A stretch of DNA of 64,000 bases from RZZS01 sp964498755. Lineage in GTDB: Bacteria > Pseudomonadota > Alphaproteobacteria > Micavibrionales > Micavibrionaceae. The stretch is from the NCBI GenBank assembly GCA_964498755.1, contig CAZCIB010000007.1, forward strand, positions 1-64,000, written 5' to 3'. Below, piece after piece: positions 51,001 through 60,366 of this stretch. The first letter of the stretch is position 1, and each line of letters starts with the position of its first letter. Under the pieces are notes generated by a model. That model saw only the letters and a list, made by a program, of their open reading frames with translations. It made no database searches and was not told the DNA's origin. A program made the position numbers and the translations under genes.

Positions 51001-54000
51001 GGCGTGAACGCCACGGACGATCAGGGCGATACGACAGAGGGCTTTATCAATATCGACGTCACCGACGACAGCGTCATCGCCAATGACGACGTCAACACCT
51101 TTGACGCGACGGTTGGCAGCGCAAGCGGCAACGTCGTCTCCGGCAGCGGCGCGGACGATCCGGCTACGGCGAAAGACGACCTCAGCGTCGACGTGCCGAA
51201 CCGCGTTACCGAAGTGGACGGCGTCGCCGTGCCGCAGGACGGCAGCACGGTTGATATCGCTGGCGTCAACGGAACGCTGACCATCGATATGGACGGCAAT
51301 TACACATATAACTTCACAGGCAGCCTCGGCGGCGGCAGCGCAAGCTACACCGCGGACCCGGCTGATCTGGAAGGCGACAACGACATTACCGTCAACGGCA
51401 TCACGATTACCGGCAGCGACAACCTGACCTACGTGTCGTCCGACGGCGGCGGTTTCGGCGTCAAGGGCGGCAGCGAGAAAGTCTGGCCATCGGGCGAGAG
51501 CGTCGAAGTCAGCTTCGACCCGGCCGATCAGGTCACGTTCACGCTTGCCGATATCGGCACGAACAATCTGGACGATTCGATTGACTTTAAAGTGACGCTC
51601 GAGAGCGGAGCGGTTGTCGATTACGTCTTCGATCTCGGCGCGACGACGCCGGTTGGCGGCAAGGTCGACGTGACGCTGAACGCATTTGACTTCGGGACGG
51701 ACGATCCGATTACTTCGGTTGAAATCTCCTCCGTGACCGATCCGGCTTCGTTCCTGCTGCACGGCGTTGAGGTGCATTACGCGGGCGTGGATTGCCTCGA
51801 GGATGAATTTGTCTACACTTTGACCGACGGCGAGGGCGATACCGAAACGGCGACCTTGACGCTGAAAGCCAAGGACCTGACGGATACGACGCCGGTTCTT
51901 TCGGCGGCTGACGAAACGGCGAAAGAATCCGACCTGACGCCGGGACCGGAAGTTGAAACCGGAACGCTGGTCGCTGATTTCTTCGGCGAAGGCCCGGGCG
52001 TTTACGGCACGGACGGTGCGTTTAGCGAGAACGTGCCTAGCCTGACCTCGAACGGCGAGACGATCACCGTCACGCATACGAGCGGCTCTTATGTCGGCGA
52101 ATCGGCGGACGGGCGCGAGATTTTCACGCTCACCGTTCAGAACAACGGCTCTTACGCCTTTACGCTTAAGGACGTGATCGACCACCCGGAAGGCACGCCG
52201 CAGGATCAGGCCATCGAGCTTGAGTTCGGCGTGACGGCCACGGACGCCGACGGCGATACGGGCGCGAACGTGATTACCGTCACCGTTAAAGACGACGTTC
52301 CGAGCATTACGTCGGCCCCGGCGATCGAGGTTGACGAAGACGCGATTACGGCGACAAATCCGGCGGAAGTCTCCGGCAGCCTTGCGCATGATTATGGCGA
52401 AGACGGACCGGGCAATATTCTGGCCGAAGGCAACGCTTCGATCGTCCCGGCCAGCGGCGCCCTGACCTCCGGCGGCGATCCGGTTCTCTATACTACCGTC
52501 GGCAATAAATATATCGGCACGGCGGGCGGCGAGACCGTCTTTGAACTGAGCTTCGAGAACAACGGCGATTACACGTTCAAACTGTTCAAGCCGTTTGACA
52601 ACGCGCCGGGCAGCGACGAAACGAATATCGAATTCGGCGTGAAAATCACCGACTTCGACGGCGACACGGACACCGCGACCGTCGCGATTAAAATCGATGA
52701 CGATATTCCGAAAATCGCCACGCCGACCGTAGGCAAAGGTCTGGAAGAGCTGGATGAAACGGCCCTTGCCGCGACGAATCCGCTTGAAGTCAGCGGCAAG
52801 TTGACGGTTGACAGCGGCGCCGACGTTCCGGCGGTTGTCGACTCGAACGGCAATTTCTCCTTCGGCGGTTCCGTGCCGAAAGAGGGCGTCGTCGGCAAGC
52901 TGCTTTCCAACGGCGTAGACGTTGACGTCAGCTTTGACGATACGACGAACACCTATACGGGCGCTGCGGGTACGGACACCGTATTCACGATGGTGGTTGA
53001 AGCGGACGGCTCATATACGTTCAAGCTGTTTTCGCCCCTGGATCACGCGGATGACAGCGATCCGAATGACGTTATTAACCTGAACTTCCCGGTTTTCGTA
53101 ACGGACAATGACGGGGACGTGGATGGCGAGACGATTGTCATCAAAGTCGCCGACGACGCGCCGCTGGCTGTAGACGATACGGCGACCGTTTCCGAAAGCG
53201 CAGGCAGCGCGAGCGGCAACGTGATTATCGCGAACGATACCGAGTCTCAGGATACGCCGAACTCAGTTACGAAGATTGAATTCGGCGGGACGGAAAAAGA
53301 CGTTCCGGCGGGCGGCTTCGCGGAAATCGACGGTGATTACGGGACGCTGAAAATCTTCTCGAACGGCGATTACACGTACACGATTACGGCGTCGAACCCG
53401 CCGGACGTGAGCGAGAGCTTTACCTATACGCTGACCGACTTTGATGGCGATTCGGATACGGCCGACCTGACGCTGGATCTTGAAGTCATAGATGACCAGC
53501 CGAAAGTCGATTCGCCGAGCGTTACGCTTGACGAGACCGACGGTCTGGCGAGCCTGACGGCAAGCGGCAACGTTAACCCTGACTACGGTGCGGACGGACC
53601 GGGCGAAGTTACGGTCAGCGGTCCGGCCAGCTCCAGCACGGCGCTGTTCACCAATGGCGCGGCGATTACGATCTCCGAAACCGCCAACGGATATGTCGGC
53701 GAAACGGCGGCCGGCCTGAAAGCGTTCGAGCTTTTGCTCGAGTCTGACGGCAGCTACGACTACAACCAGTTCGTAACGCTCGACCACACGGACAGCGTTG
53801 ATACGGACAGCGCGACGCGCAACGCCGATCACGACGACGACAGGATCGAGCTGACCTTTGGCTTTACCGCGACGGACGATGACGGCGACACAAAAGACGG
53901 CGATATCACGATCACCGTTCAGGATGACGGCGTCGACGCGGTCAATGACACGGTGACGTACGACGCCGGTCTCGGCGGCGCGAGCGGCGACGTTCTGGCC

Positions 54001-56220
54001 AATGACGACCTGTCCAATGATCTGGAAAATCTTGTGACGAAGATCAAATTCGGCGGCACGGTCAAGGACGTTCCCGAAGGCGGCTTCGCCGAGATCGACG
54101 GCGACAACGGCGTTCTGAAAATCTTCTCGGACGGAACGTATGAATACACGGTCGATCCGGCGAAGGTTAGCGGCACGGGCGGCGAAACCTTCTCGCTCGA
54201 CCCGACTCAGGCCGACGCCAGCGGCCTACAGGACTTTGTCGAGCGCAACGGCATCCGCGTTGAAATCGGCGATGTCACGACGACGAACCCGAGCCATGTC
54301 TACGATATTTCCTGGGTGAATAAAGGTGAAGGCGCGGGGCTTGGCATCGACAAAACCAACCACAACAATGACAGCAAGAAAGTCTGGCCTTCGGGCGAGT
54401 CGTTCAATATCGGCTTTGCGCAGGATGCGGACACGATCGAAATCACGGTCGCGGATATCGGCGATAACAACGATAACGGCGATAAAGGCATCGACTTCAT
54501 CGTCACGCTCAAGGACGGCACGACAGTGAGCGGCGAACAGCAAATCGTTCCCGGACAGGTTAATGGCGGTCTGTTTAGCTTTAACGTAAACTCGGCGGAC
54601 TACGGCCAGCCGATCAAGGCGATCGAGATTTCCTCGGAAAATCTGAGCGGTGATCAATACGGCGCGGCGTCCTTTACGCTGAACAACGTGTCTTACACGA
54701 CGCCGGGCGAGCAACCGCCGGAATGCGTTGAGGACTGCTTCGAGTACACGCTTGTTGACGGCGACGGCGATTTCGATACGGCCAAGCTCAAGCTTAAAGG
54801 CATCGTGCCGGAGCTGATCGTCGGCGAGAACGTGGACGACCAGGGCAATTCGACGACCGAATACCGCGTCGGCGAGGGCGAAGGCGAGATCATCGGCGGC
54901 AAGGCGTCCGATATTCTGATCGGCGACGTCGGCGGGGCGAAGGTTGCGGATCAGGACTTCAACGTCGTTCTGATCCTCGACGTCAGCGGCAGCATGAACA
55001 ATAACAACCGGATTGATCTGCTGCAGCACGCGGTGAACAATCTGCTTGGCGAGTTCAATGACTACAACAACGGCGAAATAAAGGTTCATGTCATACCGTT
55101 CGCCAACAATGCCAAAACGCCGGGCACGTTTACCGTGACCAATGACGGCGATTTTAACGCCGCCACGCATTTCGTGAACGATCTGGACGCGAACGGCTTT
55201 ACGAACTATGAAGCCGCGCTTCAGGCCGCCAATCACTGGCTGTCCGGCTCCGAGCCGATCAGCGGCGCAACGACGCTGAGCTACTTTGTGTCGGATGGTC
55301 GTCCGAACTATTATCTGAACGATAGTGGGCACGTTGTTAAAAACAGCGACGATACGGCGGCTTCCGTAGCGCAGTACACCGGAACGGCGGATGGTACGAA
55401 CGAGGCCGGCACGCTGAAATCGCTCAGCGACGAAGTCTTCGGCGTCGGCATCAATATTGGCTCGGATATCGCGCGCATCGACCTGATCGACAGTGACGGA
55501 GACGCCATAAACGTGACCGATCCGAACGATCTGGACGCGACGCTCGATGCGCTCAGCCCGCTGAAGGATCTTGAAGCCGCAGGCGACGACGTCATTAAGG
55601 GCGGCGAAGGCAATGACATTATCTTCGGCGACGCCGTCAATACCGATGCGCTTGCAGCTGCGCAAGGCATTGCAGCCGAAAAAGGAACCGGCTGGGACGT
55701 CTTCGCGCAGCTCGAATCAGGTTCCGGCTGGGATCGCGCCGATACGCTCGCATACATCCGCAGCAACGCGGAAGAGCTTGCCGCAGAATCCGTCGTCGGC
55801 TCAAACAATGCGCGTGACGGCGGGCATGACGAGCTCTTCGGCGGCACGGGCGATGACATGATCTTCGGCCAGGAAGGCGATGATCTGATTTCCGGCGGCG
55901 AAGGCAATGACGTACTCTTCGGCGGCACGGGCGCGGATATCTTCCTGTTCGAAAGCATCGTGGACGGCGTCGATACGATCAAAGACTTTGACGAAAGCGA
56001 AGGCGATACGTTTGGCCTTGATGCGTTGCTGACGCAGTACGATCCAACGACGGAAGCGATTGAAGACTTCGTTTTCACGCGCGAGGAAAGCGGTAACACC
56101 ATCGTATCCGTTGACGTGAACGGCTCCGGCAACGCAGGCGCGGCGAGCGATCTTGCCGTACTTGAGGGCGTCACCGGCGTAAGCGCGGAGGATATAGTCG
56201 GCGCATCGGCAAGCGTTTAA
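48022..56220 (+). CDS. Giant RTX adhesin secreted by type I pathway (LapA-like)
   Basis: A 2732-residue, very acidic repeat protein, probably a surface adhesin. Residues 1-250: two beta modules resembling the BapA-prefix type (DGSLEIFLNSGGKVIVENF; TALEIAFEDGGLLILNDF), then PAAG at 119-122 and again at 294-297, possible di-alanine cleavage sites. From ~350: two tandem ~255-residue units. From ~875: at least five T1SS-143/DUF5801-type repeats (YGEDGPG..., Y.FTLFxPLDH, TDxDGDT) alternating with VCBS-like modules. Near 2320: a von Willebrand A domain with MIDAS motif DVSGS. Near 2520 and 2603-2640: RTX nonapeptides (GGEGNDxIxF). C-terminus: type I secretion signal region. AAGGAG lies six bases before ATG 48022. 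The secretion genes follow. Confidence 0.92.
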   Translation: MDSSNAVIVDPGMDATTVVSIDQGSETAFGFEVSDISNMVVTNDGSLEIFLNSGGKVIVENFEELAGNGINIPLSDGTVVETAALYSTLAGTETAGAGDVATGNVGDVGSADVVIISRPAAGSTEEVTLESGQTYSFDFDLFAPETVTENGTALEIAFEDGGLLILNDFAQTQSGALPPELTLADGSVISGEELITTVRLAKTMPEDELLEDIEEPQTAGREQQQVMDITEVAATTEDTPTQNLLEAQINEEITARDMNDAEDVNEIAQELAQTEPAGGEELAQVAQQLAQIEPAAGDQAGGGDRGGFGFQSDVTPVAVGPINAIGPLGPTALQYGVSFQNAQVFPEEFVEIDPLAPPTLLVNGGLDSAEVYEDGSVFVPIVAALDPSNPSGTFLTLTLTGVDPSVFSGPDFTPTGNPGEYELVLPPGDNYDGGITLTPPPQSDIDLSAISVTATATSPATEQVASVNDSFDTIVDAVADEPDVDGDDNSGLEDTPLAVNITGSLGADDFDGSESILKYEIAIQPGAGYSVDDFTFNQGTDLGGGVWEFTPAELTGLEVTPPLDFVGDVPMEVTIFNTEIPVSDREFDDTNDNNQADDTFTLTWFPDLNPPKLTVNNNIDDAVVKEDGSVDVPVTAEFDGTAGAIAGNEVMTLTVSGIDPSWTATLEGEAGSVWTPTGNPGEFAITLPAGVEYDGKFTFEPPADSDLDMTGLNVTASVYDPDLDKTASTSDGFNVITDAVADDPTLSASSPGGEEDSTIDLDITTAVTDTDSSEIIDRIEVDLSDFPAGVTLTAGTQNGDIWTLAPSDLTGLGIKVPHGVTGDFDIKVTSFSQETVVPNDPANEEVDFSDNEADTTKTITITVDPDNVPENVGAANAGEEGVLEALSALELTGTVNADFGDDTPGSFTGSGNYGASGSIQTGTLRSNGVEVTVSFDPATNTYTGAAGTTPVFELVVENDGDYTFKLFEELDHNDPNLNDNTAPDEGDVIQLSFGVNATDDQGDTTEGFINIDVTDDSVIANDDVNTFDATVGSASGNVVSGSGADDPATAKDDLSVDVPNRVTEVDGVAVPQDGSTVDIAGVNGTLTIDMDGNYTYNFTGSLGGGSASYTADPADLEGDNDITVNGITITGSDNLTYVSSDGGGFGVKGGSEKVWPSGESVEVSFDPADQVTFTLADIGTNNLDDSIDFKVTLESGAVVDYVFDLGATTPVGGKVDVTLNAFDFGTDDPITSVEISSVTDPASFLLHGVEVHYAGVDCLEDEFVYTLTDGEGDTETATLTLKAKDLTDTTPVLSAADETAKESDLTPGPEVETGTLVADFFGEGPGVYGTDGAFSENVPSLTSNGETITVTHTSGSYVGESADGREIFTLTVQNNGSYAFTLKDVIDHPEGTPQDQAIELEFGVTATDADGDTGANVITVTVKDDVPSITSAPAIEVDEDAITATNPAEVSGSLAHDYGEDGPGNILAEGNASIVPASGALTSGGDPVLYTTVGNKYIGTAGGETVFELSFENNGDYTFKLFKPFDNAPGSDETNIEFGVKITDFDGDTDTATVAIKIDDDIPKIATPTVGKGLEELDETALAATNPLEVSGKLTVDSGADVPAVVDSNGNFSFGGSVPKEGVVGKLLSNGVDVDVSFDDTTNTYTGAAGTDTVFTMVVEADGSYTFKLFSPLDHADDSDPNDVINLNFPVFVTDNDGDVDGETIVIKVADDAPLAVDDTATVSESAGSASGNVIIANDTESQDTPNSVTKIEFGGTEKDVPAGGFAEIDGDYGTLKIFSNGDYTYTITASNPPDVSESFTYTLTDFDGDSDTADLTLDLEVIDDQPKVDSPSVTLDETDGLASLTASGNVNPDYGADGPGEVTVSGPASSSTALFTNGAAITISETANGYVGETAAGLKAFELLLESDGSYDYNQFVTLDHTDSVDTDSATRNADHDDDRIELTFGFTATDDDGDTKDGDITITVQDDGVDAVNDTVTYDAGLGGASGDVLANDDLSNDLENLVTKIKFGGTVKDVPEGGFAEIDGDNGVLKIFSDGTYEYTVDPAKVSGTGGETFSLDPTQADASGLQDFVERNGIRVEIGDVTTTNPSHVYDISWVNKGEGAGLGIDKTNHNNDSKKVWPSGESFNIGFAQDADTIEITVADIGDNNDNGDKGIDFIVTLKDGTTVSGEQQIVPGQVNGGLFSFNVNSADYGQPIKAIEISSENLSGDQYGAASFTLNNVSYTTPGEQPPECVEDCFEYTLVDGDGDFDTAKLKLKGIVPELIVGENVDDQGNSTTEYRVGEGEGEIIGGKASDILIGDVGGAKVADQDFNVVLILDVSGSMNNNNRIDLLQHAVNNLLGEFNDYNNGEIKVHVIPFANNAKTPGTFTVTNDGDFNAATHFVNDLDANGFTNYEAALQAANHWLSGSEPISGATTLSYFVSDGRPNYYLNDSGHVVKNSDDTAASVAQYTGTADGTNEAGTLKSLSDEVFGVGINIGSDIARIDLIDSDGDAINVTDPNDLDATLDALSPLKDLEAAGDDVIKGGEGNDIIFGDAVNTDALAAAQGIAAEKGTGWDVFAQLESGSGWDRADTLAYIRSNAEELAAESVVGSNNARDGGHDELFGGTGDDMIFGQEGDDLISGGEGNDVLFGGTGADIFLFESIVDGVDTIKDFDESEGDTFGLDALLTQYDPTTEAIEDFVFTREESGNTIVSVDVNGSGNAGAASDLAVLEGVTGVSAEDIVGASASV

Positions 56221-56275
56221 CTGGAACAGGTTTGCACTCCCTTCCCGAACGTTCCTAACGGGTGTGCAATTTACG

Positions 56276-56311
56276 GAAGCCGGTACATTTCCCGTGTACC
56301 GGCTTCTTTTT
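56276..56311 (+). terminator. Rho-independent terminator after adhesin gene
   Basis: Perfect 12-bp stem GAAGCCGGTACA (56276-56287) and TGTACCGGCTTC (56295-56306), 7-base loop, then five T. It may lower expression of the secretion genes relative to the adhesin. Confidence 0.9.
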
Positions 56312-56503
56312 ATAAGCCCGCAAGCGAAGTCAAGACTGTGAATTTTGCGGAATATGGTGAAAACAACTTGAAAAATCCGGGAAAACTTAGCTAAGTAGCT
56401 GAGACATAAAACGTAAGGCTTGCGTCCCGGACTGAAACGGTTCATATATGTAGGAAGTTTTAAAGCAAGCGGATCAGTCAAAAAAAGAGGCTTGGTGAAT
56501 TCG

Positions 56504-57859
56504 ATGAAAATGTTCAGAAAAATGACGCTGGCAGCGTCGGCAATTGCAATAATGACGGTCGCATATCCTGCGGTTTCTCAAGACAATCCCCGAGAGGTGA
56601 CGCTGCGCGATGCGGTGGGCGCAGGAATGCTAACCAATCCTGAATACGGAATTGTGGCAAGCAGTCGGCGCGCAACGGACGAAGAACTAGCGCAGGCGCG
56701 CGCGCTGTACTACCCGTCAATCGATTTCCGTGGCGATACGGGCTTCGAACATAGCGACGATCCGGCAACGCGCGGCGGGCTCGACGATGACGATGAAGAG
56801 AACATGTATCGCTATGACGCCTCTATTACATTGACCCAGATGCTGTTTGACGGCTGGGAAACGAAATACGAGGTTGAGCGCCAGGAAAACCGCGTTCTGT
56901 CTTCCGCGCACCGTGTGCGTGAAACGGCGGAGCTCGTCGGTCTTGCGATTGTCGAGGCCTATATTGAAGTGATGCGCCAGCGTGAAATTCTGGAAATTGC
57001 GCGCCAGAACGTCGCCGAGCACATTTCCATCATGGATCAGATTGAGGACGCCGTCAGCGCCGGTCGAGGAACGCAGGCCGATCTTGAACAGGCCCGGGCG
57101 CGACTTGCTCAGGCGCGCGCGACGGAGACAGACGTGCGCGAAGCGCTTCGCCGCGCGGAAGCGGTTTATATCCGTGAGGTTGGCGAGCAGCCAAAGGACC
57201 TGATTATGCCGGCTGTGCCCGTAGACGCGCTGGAAGCGAATATCGAGGAAGAAGTTAAAATGGCGATCAGCTATTCGCCGACGGTCGATATTTTCGAAGC
57301 TGACATTGAGGTCGCTGAGGCCGAGTTTCACGGAACGCAGTCAACCATGTATCCGCAACTTGACCTGCAGCTGAATGCGCGCAGCGGCGAGGATCTTGGC
57401 GGCGTTGAAGGGCGTGATACAAGCGCAACGGCTCTTCTTGTCATGAACTGGAACCTTTATCGCGGCGGCGCCGACGTCGCCAGGGCGCGCGAGTTTATCC
57501 ACCGTCATCAGGAAGCCAAGGAGCGCCGTGATGAAAACGCCCGCGCGCTTGAAAATGACGTGCGTCAGGCATGGGCTTTAATGGAAGCTTCGGGTGAGCG
57601 CGCTCGCCAGTTTGCAGCGCAGGCCGCCGCCAACGTGGAAGTCGTCAAAGCCTACAAGGACCAGTTCCTGCTTGACCGCCGGACGCTGCTTGACGTTCTG
57701 GATGCGCAGAACGAGCTTTTCGTCTCTCGGACGAATCTTGTGAATGCCGAGTTCATCGAAATGCTGTCCGTGTTCCGCCTGCTTGGCCTGAAGGGCGCTT
57801 TGATACCGACGCTTGGTCTGGAGTACCCGCAGGAAAGCGCACAGGAAATGGTCAGATAA
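56504..57859 (+). CDS. TolC-family outer membrane channel of the adhesin type I system
   Basis: A 451-residue outer-membrane exit duct. Signal peptide at the N-terminus (about residues 1-26, ending PAVSQ), then the duplicated TolC helical/strand pattern: VTLRDAVGAGMLTNPEYG, YPSIDFRGDTGFEHS, LFDGWETKYEVERQENRV in repeat 1 and ISYSPTVDIFEADIEVAEAEF, YPQLDLQLNAR, LYRGGADVARAREF in repeat 2. The end shows the typical YKDQFLLDRRTLLDVLDAQNEL motif. Starts possible: ATG 56504, GTG 56495 (AGAGG four bases upstream) or ATG 56510. It corresponds to LapE/TolC of adhesin systems. Confidence 0.9.
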   Translation: MKMFRKMTLAASAIAIMTVAYPAVSQDNPREVTLRDAVGAGMLTNPEYGIVASSRRATDEELAQARALYYPSIDFRGDTGFEHSDDPATRGGLDDDDEENMYRYDASITLTQMLFDGWETKYEVERQENRVLSSAHRVRETAELVGLAIVEAYIEVMRQREILEIARQNVAEHISIMDQIEDAVSAGRGTQADLEQARARLAQARATETDVREALRRAEAVYIREVGEQPKDLIMPAVPVDALEANIEEEVKMAISYSPTVDIFEADIEVAEAEFHGTQSTMYPQLDLQLNARSGEDLGGVEGRDTSATALLVMNWNLYRGGADVARAREFIHRHQEAKERRDENARALENDVRQAWALMEASGERARQFAAQAAANVEVVKAYKDQFLLDRRTLLDVLDAQNELFVSRTNLVNAEFIEMLSVFRLLGLKGALIPTLGLEYPQESAQEMVR

Positions 57860-57956
57860 GCCGCGATCCTTCCGCTTTCAGCTAAAGAGATTTTTACTAC
57901 GCCCCGATTGGTGTAGTATTCTGTCCTGTGAATAAACATCTTGGGGGCAAGCAGGC

Positions 57957-60365
57957 GTGGCCAAGGATTCAGAAGACCATTCCCAAACTCAGTCGACAGA
58001 GCAGGGTGAAGAAGAGCGTCAGGCCGACTACAAGGCCATGGCGGACCCGGATCCCGACGTGATGGACCCTGATAACAAAACCGGGGCGCGGCGGGAAAAA
58101 GCCGCCGGGGCTTCCCCGGACAACAAGCCATTGCAGGAAGAAGACGACAGTTCGTGGCCGCTGGCGGCGGACCGCGTCTCCCTGAGCGATCCACTGGTTG
58201 AAGCGCTGCGGATCATTGCGGGTCACTACGGGCGCAGAACAAGTTCGGCTTCTCTGACCGCCGGCCTGCCCGTACCGTCAGGCGGGATTTCGCCTGCGCT
58301 CTTTGTCCGTTCTGCGGAACGGGCTGATTTAAGCGCGCGCCTGACCGAACGCAGTCTCGAGTCGCTGGCGATTGCGCCGAACCTTCCCTGCATCCTTGTG
58401 CTGGACCAGAGACAGGCGTGCATTCTGTGGGATATTCAAAGGCCGAAGAAAAAGCGCGCCGACGCAAAAACCGAAAAACCCGAAGACGTCGATCCGCAGA
58501 CGCGCTTTATCGTGCAGTTTCCGGAGACGGAAGACGAGCGTCAGACCCTAAGTCTTGAAGACCTTAACAAGATTTACACGGGCCACGCGTTTTTTGCTCG
58601 TCCCATCGCCCGGTCTGACGAACGCGCGGGCCCCGCTGAAATCGATACGGCGAGGAACTGGTTCTGGGCGACGCTCTGGGAAAACCGCTCCATTTATGGC
58701 GAGGTCGTGCTGGCTGCCGTGATGATCAATATCTTTGCGCTGGCGAGCCCCCTATACATTATGAACGTCTATGACCGCGTCATTCCGATCAAGGCAATGG
58801 ATACGCTCTGGGTTTTAACGGTCGGCGTGTTAACGGTCTTTATTTTCGACTTCATCCTCAAGAATTTGCGGGCGCATTTCCTCGACTTTGCCGGACGCAA
58901 GTCAGACGTCAAAATCTCCGCGATGCTGTTCGAGCAGATCATGGGCATGACGATGTCGGCGCGGCCCGCGAGCGCCGGCGTTCTCGCCAGTAATATGAAG
59001 GAATTCGAGACGCTGCGCGATTTCTTTACCTCGGCCACCATGGCCGCGATTATCGATCTGCCCTTCGTCTTTTTCTTTATCTTGCTGATCGGGATTATTG
59101 GCGGACCGATTGCGTTCGTGCCGCTTCTGGCTGTTCCGATTGTGCTCGTCGTCGGTTTGCTCCTGCAAAAGCCTCTTAATAAAGTCATCAAAGAGTCCAT
59201 GAACGAGAGCGCGCTCAAAAACGCGCTCTTGTTCGAAACGATAACGGGCCTTGAAACCATCAAAATGCAGGCCGCCGAAGGCCATACGCAGCGGAACTGG
59301 GAAGAGCTGACGGACAAGGCGTCGCGGACTTCCGTGAAAGCGCGCCGGCTCTCCGCGTTTGCGCTGAACTGGGCTGTGATGATCCAGCAAATGGCCTCGG
59401 TCGGCGTTGTGATCGTGGGGGTTTTTCTGATCACGGAAGGTCTTTTATCTGTTGGCGCGCTGATCGCCTGTGTGATCCTGACAGGCCGGGCCATGGCCCC
59501 GCTCGCGCAGGTCGCCGGTCTCCTGACCCGCTTCAGCCAGTCGAAGCAGGCCTTGCTACAGCTGGACGAGCTGATGAAAAAGGACGTAGAGCGTCCCGCC
59601 GGAAAACATTTTATCTCCAAGCCGGAATTTCAAGGCCGCGTTGAATTCCGCGATGTGGTTTTTCATTATCCGGGGCAGACGACGCCGGCGCTGAAAAATC
59701 TCAGCTTCACGATTGAGGCGGGCGATCATGTCGGCATCATCGGCGCGGTCGGTTCAGGCAAGACCACTATTGAACGGCTTTTGATCAACCTGTATCAGCC
59801 CGATAGCGGGGCCGTTCTTCTTGACGGCACAGATGTGCGTCAGATCGATCCCGGCGACCTGCGCCGCAGCGTCGGCGCGGTGCAGCAAAGCCCGCAGCTG
59901 TTCTACGGCAGCGTCCGCGATAATATTACTTTAGGACATGAAACAGCGCCTGAACGCGCTGTCATCAGGGCGTCTGAACTTGCGGGCGTCATGGAATTCC
60001 TGCGCGAAAGTCAGGCCGGGCTCGATACGCCCGTGGGCGAGCGAGGCGAGGCGCTGTCCGGCGGCCAGAGGCAGGCCGTGGCGGTGGCGCGCTCGCTGCT
60101 CTATGATCCGCCGGTTCTGATTTTGGACGAGCCGACGGCCTCAATGGACCCGGCCTCGGAAAACCGTTTGCGCCAGCGTTTGCACAAGCTTTGCGAAGGC
60201 AAGACGACAATTCTGATTACGCATAAGGGGGCGATGCTGACGCTGGTAAACAAACTTATTCTCCTGGACCGTGGCAAGATCATCGCCTACGGCCCGAAAG
60301 ACCAAGTGATCAGCAAGCTTCAGGCGCGTCAGTACGGTTCTCAGGCCGAAAACACGGAGGCTTGA
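57957..60365 (+). CDS. Type I secretion ABC transporter (LapB/HlyB-like)
   Basis: An 802-residue inner-membrane ABC exporter. Residues 1-80 are hydrophilic and unusual for the family. Residues ~85-205 form a C39-like domain without a catalytic Cys (SDPLVEALRIIAGHYGRRTS), as in exporters whose substrate has no leader peptide. The membrane domain has six helices (~260-540). The nucleotide-binding domain has Walker A GAVGSGKTT, signature LSGGQRQAVAVARSLL, Walker B VLILDEPTASMDP and a switch His (LITHKGAML). Start is GTG 57957 with an AGCAGG site. It is followed by the HlyD-type gene one base after the stop. Confidence 0.93.
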   Translation: MAKDSEDHSQTQSTEQGEEERQADYKAMADPDPDVMDPDNKTGARREKAAGASPDNKPLQEEDDSSWPLAADRVSLSDPLVEALRIIAGHYGRRTSSASLTAGLPVPSGGISPALFVRSAERADLSARLTERSLESLAIAPNLPCILVLDQRQACILWDIQRPKKKRADAKTEKPEDVDPQTRFIVQFPETEDERQTLSLEDLNKIYTGHAFFARPIARSDERAGPAEIDTARNWFWATLWENRSIYGEVVLAAVMINIFALASPLYIMNVYDRVIPIKAMDTLWVLTVGVLTVFIFDFILKNLRAHFLDFAGRKSDVKISAMLFEQIMGMTMSARPASAGVLASNMKEFETLRDFFTSATMAAIIDLPFVFFFILLIGIIGGPIAFVPLLAVPIVLVVGLLLQKPLNKVIKESMNESALKNALLFETITGLETIKMQAAEGHTQRNWEELTDKASRTSVKARRLSAFALNWAVMIQQMASVGVVIVGVFLITEGLLSVGALIACVILTGRAMAPLAQVAGLLTRFSQSKQALLQLDELMKKDVERPAGKHFISKPEFQGRVEFRDVVFHYPGQTTPALKNLSFTIEAGDHVGIIGAVGSGKTTIERLLINLYQPDSGAVLLDGTDVRQIDPGDLRRSVGAVQQSPQLFYGSVRDNITLGHETAPERAVIRASELAGVMEFLRESQAGLDTPVGERGEALSGGQRQAVAVARSLLYDPPVLILDEPTASMDPASENRLRQRLHKLCEGKTTILITHKGAMLTLVNKLILLDRGKIIAYGPKDQVISKLQARQYGSQAENTEA

Positions 60366-60366
60366 A

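Noticed and set aside
50677..55665. Very long antisense frames (570 and 479 codons) opposite the adhesin
   Set aside because: Repeat-rich Asp/Gly/Thr codons on the plus strand produce open antisense frames; no start signals and no recognisable domains.
48022..56220. CRISPR or simple DNA repeat array
   Set aside because: The periodicity comes from diverged protein repeats of 100-260 residues, not from short identical DNA repeats with spacers.
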